From NCBI GenBank assembly GCA_023974075.1, contig CM043800.1, forward strand, positions 12,422,894-12,486,893: DNA of 64,000 nt. The letters are read 5' to 3'. Under the pieces are notes generated by a model that saw only the letters and a program-made list of their open reading frames with translations, searched no databases and was not told the DNA's origin. Positions 12,223 through 22,759 of the stretch are shown here, piece after piece. Position numbers and translations under genes: made by a program. This stretch comes from Chaenocephalus aceratus. Its lineage: Eukaryota > Chordata > Actinopteri > Perciformes > Channichthyidae. How positions within the stretch are numbered: the first letter of the stretch is position 1; each line of letters begins with the position of its first letter.

Positions 12223-12755
12223 AAAAATACAGTGTTTTTTTTGCTAAATTGGACAGTATTTGTCAGAGGTGTGGACTCGAGTCACATGACTTGGACTCGA
12301 ATCAGACTCGAGTCACCAATTTGATGACTTGAGACTCGACTTGACAACATCACAAAACACTTGCGACTCGACTTGGACTTGAACACCAATGACTCGGGAC
12401 TTGACTTGGACTTGAGCCTTCTGACTTGAGGTGACTTGATCATTTAATTCAGAGGTCTCCAACACGCCGATCGCGAGCTGCCGCTAGAAGAGAAGACTCC
12501 CGTCGGGGAGAGCAGAATCTTCAGCCGCTCCTACTCTTGCTGAGAATCCTTGCAGGCAGGGGCGGGACTTTATTTAGCTGGGCCACCATGCGGCCAATCA
12601 TATGCGAGGATACACTAGGATCATACCATTATGTGAAAGAAGGGTGGGGGGCACAGCAGGTGTAGTGGTACAGGCCGGCTGCACAGAGCGACGGGGAGAC
12701 GGATTTAAATGCAAGTGCGTCGGAAAAAGCTAAGAAATTAGCGAAAACCGAAAAA

Positions 12756-12830
12756 AGAAGCAGCATCTGGCTGCTTTTCAATGATATTGGAGAAAGCAAA
12801 GCTGAGTGCAGGATTTGTAAAATTAAAATA
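12756..12830 (+). pseudogene. BED zinc-finger fragment (third hAT relic)
   Basis: Translating from 12756 gives 'RSSIWLLFNDIGESKAECRI' followed by CKIKI. This fits the N-terminal half of a BED finger, with an aromatic pair then C-x-x-C. The downstream His ligands are not seen, because the frame soon runs into repeat sequence. It probably belongs to the surrounding hAT element. Too short to be functional. Confidence 0.6.
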
Positions 12831-12877
12831 ACCTTTTTTGGTTACCTTTATTTTGGTAACCACTCAGGATTTACTGT

Positions 12878-13059
12878 CAGAGGTGGGAGAAGTTCAGATC
12901 TTGTACTTGAGTACAAAAGTACCAGAGTGTAGGAATACTCGGTTACAATAAAAAGTCCTGCATTCAAAATGTTACAAGTAAAAGTACAAAAGTATTAGCA
13001 TCAAAATATAGTTAAAGTACCACCTGCAGAGGGATCTAGATGCAGGTGTTCTCTTCCCC
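12878..13059. mobile_element. truncated DNA-transposon end inside the larger hAT
   Basis: Begins CAGAGGTGGGAGAAGT, then shows repeated 'acttgagtacaaaagtac' and 'aagtaaaagtacaaaagt' motifs typical of a common fish hAT-like repeat. The opposite terminus is not visible, so this looks like a one-ended fragment, cut by or flanking the Harbinger-like insertion. Confidence 0.5.
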
Positions 13060-13062
13060 ATA

Positions 13063-14466
13063 AGCCGCATTCACACCGCAGGACTTTCCCTGGTACGTTA
13101 GTTCTTTAGTTCCGTTAGTACCAATAATGTCGCGTTCACACCGCCGGGACTACTCAGTGCCGGGAACTCTTTTGGTACTTTTTAGTCCCTGCTAGAGAGG
13201 TGGTACGAACCTGGTGACAAAAGAGTGCCAATTTCTATTCTATTTCTATTGGCTGGGCGAATTGCAAACCACGCCCCGTTAGACTCTGAATTTGTTTTGT
13301 TAGGCAGCCATTTTTTTCCTCGCTACAAAACCACATCCACACCTGAGCGAGTGGTTTTTTTGTACTTTAAAGCAGTTATGACCACACGTACTACAACACC
13401 GGAGCGGTGGAATGATGAGGAAGTGTCGGCGCTTCTGGCAATTTACTCCAAGGACGGGATGCAGCAGCTTCTACAGAAAGCAGTTCCCAACTACAAATGT
13501 TTTGAGCGATGTTCGCTACTTGAGCTGGGAATCGTGCACAGTGCACACGGATGCCGGGTAAAAATAAAGAAACTCAGGCAGGACTATAAAAAAATTAAAG
13601 ACTACAATAATAAGAGTGGTAACGATTTTCTATTGTTATTATATATATATATATTGCCACTGTTTTTTAATACTGACACCTAACTTGCACTAAGGCGTGT
13701 CTGCTGCTATATATATTGCCACTGTTACATTGTTTTGAAACTACTTACACTTTATTTTACATTTCACACTGTTATTTAACTTCAATTTACATGCATACGA
13801 CACACCTGGAACAGCATGATGCCGTTATTGTTATGTCTTGACTGTGCAATAAAACAAACAAACTGGCGAAGCTTTATTTATTGTGTCCCACCCCAAATTT
13901 GCAGAATAGAAGAATGTGAGAGCAGACAGGTGTCGGTGGTTGAATTGATCAAAAACACAAGTCTTACACACATAAACACAAGTAATTTATCATGTCATTT
14001 GTTTTAGATAAATAAGGGAAAAACACCAAACAAGGGTTGATGTCCTTTTCCAAAATCAGCCTGAGGGGGTAATATATAATAAATACATAAAGATAAAGTC
14101 CATTGTTATAATGGGGTATTTTATTTGTAAATTACCCTTATGAACTCCATCATGTCTGAGGTCAGAAAGTAAACAAACGCCTCATACAGCGGATGGGCTT
14201 TATACCCTCTCCCCCCCGTGTAGTTCTTCTTCTCTCGTTTTTTTGTTGTTCTCGCCGTGAAGTGGTTTTGCGGCCTGCCAGTAAACCCAGAGAAGAAGAA
14301 GACGAAGTGACGTCAGCGTAATCGTGCCTCAGGGAAAGTACTGCGGTGTGAATGCGATTGGCACTAGCCCCCTTGCGGATTTAGTGCCGTGGTACTTTAG
14401 TGGTACTTTAGTGGTACTTTAGTGCCGGCACTAAAGTACCGCAAGTCCTGCGGTGTGAAAGCGGCT
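13063..14466 (+). mobile_element. PIF/Harbinger-like element encoding a Myb/SANT-like protein
   Basis: The terminal inverted repeats AGCCGCATTCACACCGCAGG (start) and the complement of CCTGCGGTGTGAAAGCGGCT (end) differ at about one position. The trinucleotide ATA flanks both sides, consistent with a 3-bp duplication. The subterminal regions contain many 'ggtacttt/agtacc' repeats. The only coding remnant is a Myb/SANT-like DNA-binding fragment. No DDE nuclease is visible in 1.4 kb, so the copy is non-autonomous. The assignment rests on the Myb-like protein and 3-bp duplication; the class could also be an ISL2EU-type relative. Confidence 0.75.
13378..13683 (+). pseudogene. Myb/SANT-like DNA-binding protein fragment of a Harbinger-type element
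   Basis: From the ATG at 13378 the frame encodes about 101 residues. 'ERWNDEEVSALLAIYS' near residues 9-24 and 'CRVKIKKLRQDYKKIKDYNN' near residues 61-80 match the first and third helices of the Myb/SANT-like (trihelix) domain that accompanies Harbinger transposases. The middle part is less typical, and the end runs into a TA-rich microsatellite near 13639 that replaces the usual acidic/linker region. Likely truncated by that expansion. Confidence 0.72.
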
Positions 14467-17212
14467 ATAGAGACCGCCTGGCTGCACATTATCCCTTGCA
14501 TAAAGATAGATTGTGGGTCCCTTATAACATGTTGTTCACAGTGGAAATAAACATTCTGGTCACCTCAACATCAGGGATCTTATCCATTAAACTCCTTCTG
14601 AATCAAACCGCCACGGCAGCCTTACCTTACCGATCCCTCTTAAAATAGAAAAAAACGTGTTACTTTACCAGCAGAGAGAAAATTGATTATTAAATTATTA
14701 ATGTGACTAAAAAAGAGCAATTTGATTATTAAATATTATTCTGTTGATCGATGTCATTACATTTGGTGAAAAACACATAATGACTTGTTTATGACTCATT
14801 TTGTGAAAGTTTAGGACTTGACTTGAACTTGCCCAACCTGACTTGAGACTTGACTTGGACTTGAGCGCAAAGACTTGAGACTTGACTCGGACTTGCAAAA
14901 CAATGACTTGGTCCCACCTCTGGTATTTGTACACGGTAACAAGAATGCCTCTACAGATAAATGATGCGTCACATTGATGGCATAAGTAGAACCTTCCTGA
15001 TTCTAGCGCTGGTCTGGTGTTGTGCTATATGTATGTTTTGTGTAATTACATTTTTGTTGTTCATCCTTTGCTCACAAACTGTAATTTAGTTTTTACCCAA
15101 TGGACTTGATCATTTGGACCTAGAGAGGAATACAAGACAATACCCTGGGTTATTTGGCCCATTTATCTTGCATCTCGACAATAAACCTTCAGAATGAAAA
15201 ACATCTGTCCTGATCAAATAGTTTTTTCCCAGGAGTAAATGTTTATAAATCATGTCAGCGGTTTGCTGGCGGTTCCGTTTCATTTTAAATCTAATATAAG
15301 GAGTCTTTAGCTTCCCTAATCAGTGTTTAACAAATGAGGAAGTTACGACAAAACTCATTGGAGAAGATTTGTTTTTACTTAGTCATACCCTCAAAAAGAT
15401 CTGTTCCATGGTCAGAGAAAAGTCCAAGAGCATGTTCCAAGAGAAAATAAGATTGTTCCTGTTCAAAGCCCTCAAGGGGCCATAGCCAAATGATGAAATG
15501 TACTATCAACAATATTAGAGTTGTATCGTATTTCAGCTAAAACATGACTCAAGCACTCAATCACTGACCTTGTTAAACACTTGCACGCACTTTTTAGGAA
15601 CTCTCCGGGTTGGTCTTGACCTCACCCCGTGGGGTTCTGTTTACAAAGACTCTACTGTGGTTGAAACAGATGCTCCTAACCAAACTACCTCTCAGGTCAG
15701 AGCCCAAGTTATTCCAGGTGCTTTTAACACTGGCTTACATGTCAGTCTTATCAGAGCATGTCCAGTAGGCACACACAACCTCCATTGACCTCATTCATTT
15801 CACAAGCAGATCTAGCGAGCTGGGTGGTTCCACATTTTTTTTCCACCAAAATGTTTTTTTTTTCTTGAATTCACATGCAAGCTTTTAAAAAGCACATTAT
15901 TTCAGTGGTCAGGGAAGGTTTATGGACTGCGGAGTCATTAGGGTAAACGGATACCCCTTTGGGATGAGCTCTGGTCTTGATGAACATTTGTAATGCATCA
16001 TTTCTGAGCGATTGGCAAGAGTGGCACACATATATGAACTGATTGCTGTAATAGCAAGATATGGGTATTGTTTTAAGCTCTCCTGTCTTCAGTGCTTTCA
16101 AATGGGTAGGTATTAAATTGTTCTATTCCGACGGTACCAGGGCTAATTTTCTTTCTCTCCCACCCCACCCCAATGTCGAATCACTGTCAGATGTTGGATG
16201 CTTGCATGTCAAAGATTGAAAAGTATAGGCCCACCTATAGTCAGGCTTTTAGGATTGCGCTTGAAAGGGCCCTTCAAGCCCCTTTCAGAATTAGTTTAAG
16301 CTTTGTGGTCTGAATCCCATATGACAGTAATTAGGGCACTTAACTGTTCAAAGTTTATCAGCCTAAGATAAGCATATATCAAATGTGCGTTGCCTGATAG
16401 AGCCATGTAGTTGGGATTTATTCAAGTAGAACTCTGCGCAAATAGCAGATTTCTAAGCTTAAGCAAACATAGCGCTAGTAATTCTTGGAGGGCTTTTGAA
16501 GCTCGGGGTCTGTGATGTGAAATAGCACTCGATGGAGATTCGGAATGCACTGAGAAGTGGGAGAATTTCACACAGTGGTACCTCTGGGGCCATAGCTGGG
16601 TCATGAGCATTTACAGTCAATTAATTGGCCATATGCAGTGGTGTCAAAGAGTCCACGTAAGGCCGTATTTCTTATTCTAACAAGACACAGGCGATGCAGT
16701 ATGTGGACGCCTGAAAGGATTTGCTCTCATCTGTGAGTTTATTTGGACTGCTGGTTCTACAGTTGTTGGATGACTGGCGATCCTGCACAGTGGAGCTGAC
16801 ACTGAACTAGGTAACGGGTGATAAGTCTCTGACAATGTGGTCTTCTCTGCGGTTTGCTATGTTCTTACCGTATCTTCACACGTGGTGGCTGAATCATTTG
16901 GATTTTTTTTATATTTGAAGCACCTACTAGGAGTATTACCTCACAAAGGGTCCCCTCATAATTTGTTTTCAAACAGATCTAATGATGTTATTGTAGCCAG
17001 CCTGGCTCCGCCTTTCCTGTTTGATTTAACCATTTATCAACAAGGGATTATAATTAGATTTTATTAAAAAAGATGATTTCCTTTATTGAATTAGACATGA
17101 GACTGCCAGAAGCAGACCGATTGAAACTTATAATGCTTATGACTCTTCATTGCTGTTCAATATAAAAATGCCCAGCTAGATTGTCCCTATAAAGTTGTGA
17201 AGTAGTAATAAT

Positions 17213-18086
17213 TAGGGCTGTCAAGTTAATGCGTTAATAGCGCGTTAACGCAAAAAAAAAAAATACGCCACTAATTATTTTACTGCGATTAACGCATGTG
17301 TATTTTTTTTTCTCGTCCGCCCCGTAGTTTCAGAGTGCATCGAGTTTAAAATACAATCTGCTGACAGCCCCGCTCCTGCCGCCCGCTTGTGGCAGACCAC
17401 ACTTCCACGCTCACCGGCAGACACCGACTGGCCATCGGGAGGACCGGGAGGGTGTGTGTATGTGTGGCCCGAGCGAGCGAGAGAGAGACCTTACGTGCAT
17501 TGTTGTTGTTGTTAGCATCTGGTGCTAGCTAGCTGCGCTAACGGATATAAGGAGCTGTTTAAATGAAAACAGAGGAGCGACATTTCGCCACAACTGCGCC
17601 GAGCACTTGACTTTATGCAGGAAGCCAGACAGTGGGACATTGTACGAAAAGTCAGCACACTCATGATTGCAGCGTCCAGGCAGCTCCCGTTCGAGCATAT
17701 GCCTTGAGTTGCACATAGCTCCAACGATCCAACACACACACACATATACACACACACACAAACACACACACACACCCCATTTGTATTGTATTATTGTATG
17801 AGAGAGGTTCCAGGTTGAATTGAGGCGAATATTTGTAATGTTCAGAGGTTGTTGTGTTTAATATTCATGAGAATATTTGTCATTGTTCAAATGATAATAA
17901 ACATTAGCATAAAGCATATTTGTCCACTCATATGTTGATAAGAGTATTAAAAACTTGAAAAATATTCCTATAAGGAACATTTAGAACAGATCAAAAATGT
18001 GCGATTAATTTGCGATTAATCGCGATTAACTATGGACAATCATGCGATTAATCGCGATTAAATATTTTAATCGACTGACAGCCCTA
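17213..18086. mobile_element. non-autonomous hAT element, 874 bp
   Basis: GTAATAAT at 17205-17212 is repeated at 18087-18094. The ends TAGGGCTGTCAA and the complement of CTGACAGCCCTA are near-perfect inverted repeats, and subterminal 'gcgattaa' blocks appear in both orientations. An (AC)n tract lies inside at 17732-17776. No BED or transposase coding remnant was recognised. Confidence 0.92.
17732..17776. repeat. (AC)n microsatellite inside the hAT element
   Basis: About 45 bases of AC dinucleotides with small interruptions. Translation of its opposite strand gives a spurious Cys/Val run. Confidence 0.9.
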
Positions 18087-18383
18087 GTAATAATACATAG
18101 GAAATATAATATGCTTGACGTTGCTCGTAACAGTATGTCAAAAAATGCATTTTCAAAATGCGACAACGGTGATTTTGGGCATTTCTTGTCAGCGGATTAT
18201 TTGAAATATTTTGCAGCAAGTAATGGAACAGTCAGGAGCCGATAGAGTGAGCCTCCAAATGCTCAGCCAGGTAACCAACTACTTTCACTGTTCTGTCACT
18301 CATGCATCAAATCAGATCACAGGTGCTTACAGAATGCTGAGAAATAGACAATTATTGCCATTATTGTAATTGAATAGACACTA

Positions 18384-18705
18384 CCGTACTTTTCGGACTA
18401 TAAAGCGCACCTGCATATAAGCCGCAGCAGCTAAATTGTCCGTCTGACTTGCTCTCGTTCTGTCTCTCGGTTCCACTTTTACTTTGGCGCGCTACCCGTC
18501 TCACTCTTTTCCGGCCTCCAGCTTTTCCTGCTGGAGCCCGCCGCTTAGAGGTGGCGGGCGCGGACCGGTCATAGAGCCCATAGGGTTAAAGGTGGTTAAT
18601 TTTACCTGTAAAATCCATAGATTTATAGGAGGTTCCCTAGTGGCCGTTAGCTGTACAAAACAAATGGGGGGGAAAAAGTCGTGGCTTATAGTCCGAAAAG
18701 TACGG
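18384..18705. mobile_element. short inverted-repeat transposon with TA target duplication
   Basis: The terminal block CCGTACTTTTCGGACTATAA at 18384 is mirrored by TTATAGTCCGAAAAGTACGG ending at 18705, a perfect 20-bp inverted repeat. TA flanks both sides (18382-18383 and 18706-18707). The element is 322 bp with no coding remnant, a MITE. A TA duplication suggests a Tc1/mariner-like or related mobiliser, but the superfamily is not proven. Confidence 0.85.
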
Positions 18706-18930
18706 TAGTTTGTTTTCCTGCCCTTAATATTCTGGGACCTGTAGTATTAAATTAAATTAAATTGTTACATTTGCTGTTGTAACCAGTAAAAGGATGGTTG
18801 CAGAATCAACCAGGACTGAAACCTAATGATTACCTTTTTATATTATGGGAAAAGAAACTTTGAAGTAGACCAAAAACAGACAGTGATAACTTCTGTCTTA
18901 TCTTTAAACTGCATGCTTTCTGTCTCTTAG

Positions 18931-19040
18931 GTCCTTGTGAATGACTTCTTCCTGGTTGCTTGTCTGGAGGACTTCATTGAGAACGCCCGTCTCTTCATCT
19001 TCGAGACCTTCTGCAGAATCCACCAGTGCATTAGCATCAA
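18931..19040 (+). CDS. eif3e: eif3e coding exon (about residues 318-354)
   Basis: Thirty-six codons plus two bases, from [15 protein letters not shown] to HQCISI and the start of a split Asn codon. The sequence lies within the PCI domain and appears identical to the vertebrate family sequence as recalled. The acceptor is ctcttag at 18924-18930 and the donor is gtaagt at 19041. Confidence 0.96.
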
Positions 19041-19069
19041 GTAAGTTGCGCAATCCAATCCAGAAAAAA

Positions 19070-19165
19070 GATTATTAATTTACCCCTTTTAGAAGTAAAG
19101 ATATGGTCATTTGTTCTGGGAATGACATCTTCGAGCCTGAGGCCTGAAAAACAGGCTCGGGGCTT
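19070..19165. repeat. 95-bp repeat, second copy at 22225-22321
   Basis: This stretch and 22225-22321 share most bases, including 'tcatttgttctgggaatg' and 'gcctgaaaaacaggc'-type blocks in the same order and orientation. It begins about 30 bases after an eif3e donor site. In the second location it forms the right end of an insertion that splits a LINE, so this copy may be a one-ended fragment of the same mobile element. Confidence 0.75.
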
Positions 19166-20448
19166 AACTGGTTAAAGCTAACAGGAAGTCCTAGTTGCTA
19201 TCACCAAACTTGGTAAGCAGTCGGTAAACAGGAAGTAAGAACATTGGCTTTGTGTTTAGTGGAATTTTCCTCACTGATGAGTGTTTATTACCCCTTCTAC
19301 ACACAGCCACGCTGACCCCACAAATCTCGAGGATTAAGTATTGGGAGATTTAACTGCTTGCTTCCAGGTCTCCACAGGTTGCTCTGCTCGCTAAACTTTA
19401 AAGACCACCTGTCCGAGGCCATTCCCAGAGAGTTTTCTCCTAGGAAGAGGTGGGGGTTAGACAATGTTAGACGTTCCTAGGTGCCATAACAGGCAGCAAT
19501 CTTTCAGCTTCTTTGCTTTGAGTGAAGGTCGAAGGGTTTGTAAAGTCTTTATTAGTTTTGTTGCATACAAATACAATTTACCTTGGATGCCTCTCCAAAA
19601 CCATGACATTTAGTCAATGCTAATTACAGTGAGCATTAGTGGAGAGATAAAAAACATTATAGTAATTGTCTGCAATTAAGAGAGATTATAGGATTTGGCT
19701 GCCCATTTACATCAATTTTAGAGAGTGAGAAAGATAAAGACGGAGCATTCAACCTTGTCAGCCATTAATCCCCATGTGTTGGGCTGAATCTGATCTCTGA
19801 TATCTATCAATCAATCAATCAATGTTTATTTATATAGCCCAATATCACAAATGTTACATTTGTCTCAGTGGACTTCACAGTTTGTACAGAATATCAGTAT
19901 GACAATACGACACCCTCTGTCCTTAGACCCTCACATCGTACAAGGAAAAACTTCCAAAAAAGGAAAAACCCCACAGTTTAAAAGGAAGAAACCTCAGGGA
20001 GAGCAACAGAGGAGGGATCCCTCTCCCAGGACGGACAGACGTGCAATAGATGCCGTGTGTAAATCAAAAAGATAATACATTTACAACATAGGTAGTCCAA
20101 ATGTTTAGAAATGCATGTGTCTATAATAAGAAGAACAATCCACGAGGATGTCAGCAATCCTGTGGGAGCCATCAGGGAAGTAGTATGATGAGTCGGGCAG
20201 GACCACAGTGACAGGTTCAGCCACGACTCGAAGTTCAGGATCCAGGACTCAGGATCCAGGACCAGCAGCAACAGGATCAGCCACGACTCAGGATCCCGGC
20301 GTAGATAGACACCAAAAAGAAATTTGGGGAAGCTGGGTTATTCGGAACATGAGAGTACACAGGTATAGACGGAGAGAAGGAAGAAGTAAGATGTCCCCCG
20401 ACAAACTAAGCCTATATCAGCAAAACTAGGGGCTGAATCTAATCAGCC

Positions 20449-20696
20449 CTAACTATAAGCTTTATCAAAAAGGAAGGTCTTAAGCGCACTCTGAAAAACG
20501 GATAGGGTGTCTGCCGCCCGAACACAAACTGGAAGCTGATTCCACAAATGTGGAGCTTGGTAAGAAAAGGCTCTGGCTCCCATTGTACTTTTAGAGACTC
20601 TAGGAACAACCAACAACCCTGCATTCTTGGAACGCAATGCCCTAGTAGGACAGTAGGGTATAATGAGTTCTTTAAGGTAAGATGGCGCCTGCCCAT
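20449..20696 (-). pseudogene. LINE RT C-terminal segment (downstream half)
   Basis: The minus-strand translation contains 'NGQAPSYLKELIIPYCPTRA', then 'APHLWNQLPVCVR' and 'FQSALKTFLF', the classic tail of fish L2/Rex-type LINE proteins. The first residues of the longer open frame (20697-20745) come from the inserted element and are not LINE sequence. Confidence 0.8.
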
Positions 20697-22322
20697 TAAC
20701 CTCTTCTACACCGCACCCCCGATACCGGGGGGAAAAACGCGTCATCTGCAGGAAACGGCATCTGAGGGAAATTCCCCTTCGATTCTATTGGCTCTAACGG
20801 TCAAAAAGAGATGTCAATCACCAAAATCGACCAATGGGTTCCAGGGAAACGGTCAAAACGGCCATTTCCACTGAAATCACCTCAGAGGTAGAGTTTTTTT
20901 TTGCTAAACCTCTCTAAAAAGGTCAAGTGTCACTTGTTTTGCATCAATCTTGATACAGGGGTTGCGTTCGGATAGTTTAAAAATCGGCTCCTAAGTTCTA
21001 ACCCTATCTTCTATTCCTTGACCTCTGAGTGAAACGTCACGGGGTTAAGGGATAGTGGATAGGAGAATTCAAAAGGACTTAGGAGAAGAGACTGCGGTGC
21101 TTTAGAGATTCCGAATACACTTTCACTATCCGACGTGTTTATGATGTGCCAGCGGACGTCATTGTGTGCGTCTGCTGCTGTGGGGAAACTATGGAAACTA
21201 CAGTTTTCTATACAGCGGACTACAACATGGATGTATAATAAGAACGACGGACTCATCTAGAGACTCAGTGCACCGTGCTCTGATGCTGCTGCTTTGCTTT
21301 ATGAACGTGGACAACAGAGAAACATATTCTTCATGACCAAAGTTGGAATTGAAATAAAAAAGTGAAACTTATGCTCGTCACCCTCTCCCTCCGGTCCACA
21401 TTAATACAAATGATCCCAATACGTATGATTGTAGAACTATGAAAAGATCTTAAAATCAATACAAATGTATTTATTATAAACGGTAGTCCTTAACATCTAT
21501 CACTGTGTATATCACCATTCAAACATCTTTTAAAAGTTGAACAAACCCCACACAGCTCAGTGAAATGCTGACTTTATTTGATCATTTCAGTAAAAACTAA
21601 CGTTCATATTTGTCTTTTTGATTATAATACTGATGCACGTTCAAAACAAAGCACTTTGACAACTTACCACATACGTTTTAAAATGCTTAATAAGCACCGT
21701 AACTTTCATGATATAATTTCAAGTCATAATCGGTTGTTTCCGTGAACGGCCGACTGTTGAGTGACGGCAAATGCTGCGGCTGCAAGGCATTGTGGGGCAG
21801 CATTTTCTCCTCTCCTTTCGGTAAGGGAGGTCCATTGGTTCCTAAGCTAAAGGAGGTTATAAAGGAAGTTTGAAACCTCCTTTCCTATCAATCTAGAGAA
21901 TTCGAACGGCACTTATCATGGCTGCCACTGAGGGATTTCCGGGTCATTTCACTCCGTTAGGAAGGTTCCTAAGCTAAATGGACTATTCGACTGCAGCCAG
22001 GGTACTTATTATATGTTGTACTTTTGATTCCTAAAGCTTTTAGTCTACCTTACCATCATCCAAGGGTAGTTTTCACCAAGTAAAAAATAATTTTTGGACG
22101 GACACTATAATTTACAGTCTTTTACCATCACTTCAATCTGAATTTTCTTTTAAAATAAAAAACATCTATATTGATTCTGACTTTTCTACATCCAACTCAC
22201 AGGTTTATCATTACTTTGAGAAAAGATATTATTAATTTAACCCTTTTTAGAAGTGTAGTTATGATCATTTGTTCTGGGAATGTCATTTTCGAGCCTGAGA
22301 CCTGAAAAACAGGCACAGGGCT
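20697..22322. mobile_element. compound insertion within a LINE reading frame
   Basis: This 1.6-kb block sits exactly between two codons of the LINE protein. Its left end follows a TTAA (20696-20699 region) and starts 'cctcttctacaccgc'; its right end is the repeat also found at 19070 and finishes 'acaggg'. CCY...GGG ends next to TTAA hint at a piggyBac-type element, but the TTAA is missing at the right side, so this is tentative. It contains another complete-looking element at 20960-21998. Confidence 0.55.
20960..21998. mobile_element. nested inverted-repeat element, about 1.04 kb
   Basis: The left end GGTTGCGTTCGGATAG pairs with the complement of CTATTCGACTGCAGCC at the right end (12-13 of 16 positions). 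Inner arms around 'cctaag' are also inverted, and AGG flanks both sides as a possible 3-bp duplication. No coding remnant is visible. The 3-bp duplication would fit a Harbinger-type mobiliser. Superfamily uncertain. Confidence 0.6.
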
Positions 22323-22759
22323 TTGTAGGCGAGAAGAATATTTTTTAATTCTATCCTGTGTTCTATAGGGAGCCAGTGTAAGGCAGCCAGAACAGGAGTA
22401 ATGTGGTCCCTTTTCCGAACTCTAGTTAGTACACGCGCTGCAGCATTTTTAATCAGCTGAAGCGACTTAACTGACTTTTTGGTACAACCTGATAATAAAG
22501 AGTTACAATAATCCAGCCTTGAAGTAACAAAAGCATGGACTAGTTTCTCTGCATCGTTTTGAGGAAAGATATGCCTGATTTTTGCAATGTTACGTAGATG
22601 AAGGAAGGCGGTCCTTGAGATTGATTTTATGTGGGCATTAAAGGATAAATCCTGATCAAATATAACACCAAGATTCCTTACAGTCTCACTGGAGGCCAAA
22701 TTATTGCCATCCATAGTTGGTAGATAATTTGTTTCGTAGATTATTTGGGTCAAGTACAA
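22323..22759 (-). pseudogene. LINE RT segment (upstream half)
   Basis: The minus-strand translation contains 'VRNLGVIFDQDLSF', 'RLDYCNSLLSG', 'KNAAARVLT' and 'LHWLPIEHRIELK', the region just after the RT catalytic core in L2-type LINEs. It ends in YKAL, and the next natural residues (NGQAPSYL) are found 1.6 kb away at 20696, showing where the insertion broke the gene. Confidence 0.85.

Larger units (their letters stand above)
10733..12238 (-). mobile_element. non-LTR retrotransposon (L2/Rex-like) 3' end, minus strand, interrupted
   Basis: The right part (11956-12238) encodes on the minus strand a typical C-terminal tail of a LINE reverse transcriptase. The left part (10733-10922) carries the 3' untranslated end, with the fish LINE pattern 'ggatccccattagc' and an A-rich tail read on the minus strand. 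The two halves are separated by a complete hAT insertion at 10931-11947. The element is strongly 5' truncated. Exact edges and family name are uncertain. Confidence 0.7.
12264..14922 (+). mobile_element. hAT-type transposon, 2.66 kb, with nested insertions
   Basis: GTATTTGT at 12256-12263 is repeated exactly at 14923-14930. The termini are CAGAGGTGTGGAC and the complement of GTCCCACCTCTG. Both subterminal regions (12270-12440 and 14810-14910) are packed with degenerate 'gacttgagactcgactt' direct and inverted motifs, a known style of hAT end. Inside are a BED-finger remnant, a truncated second repeat at 12878-13059 and a complete Harbinger-like element at 13063-14466. Without the inserts the host element would be about 1.1 kb. 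Confidence 0.88.
9578..18930 (+). other. eif3e intron, 9.35 kb, transposon-rich
   Basis: The largest visible eif3e intron. It holds a minus-strand LINE end split by a hAT element (10733-12238), a larger hAT with nested inserts (12264-14922), another hAT (17213-18086) and a TA-flanked inverted-repeat element (18384-18705). About 9600-10730 and 14931-17200 look like unique intronic sequence with nothing recognised. More than half of the intron between 10.7 and 18.7 kb is transposon. Confidence 0.8.

Noticed and set aside
17512..17775. Minus-strand open frames beginning with a Cys/Val run
   Set aside because: They translate an (AC)n microsatellite inside a hAT element. No domain.
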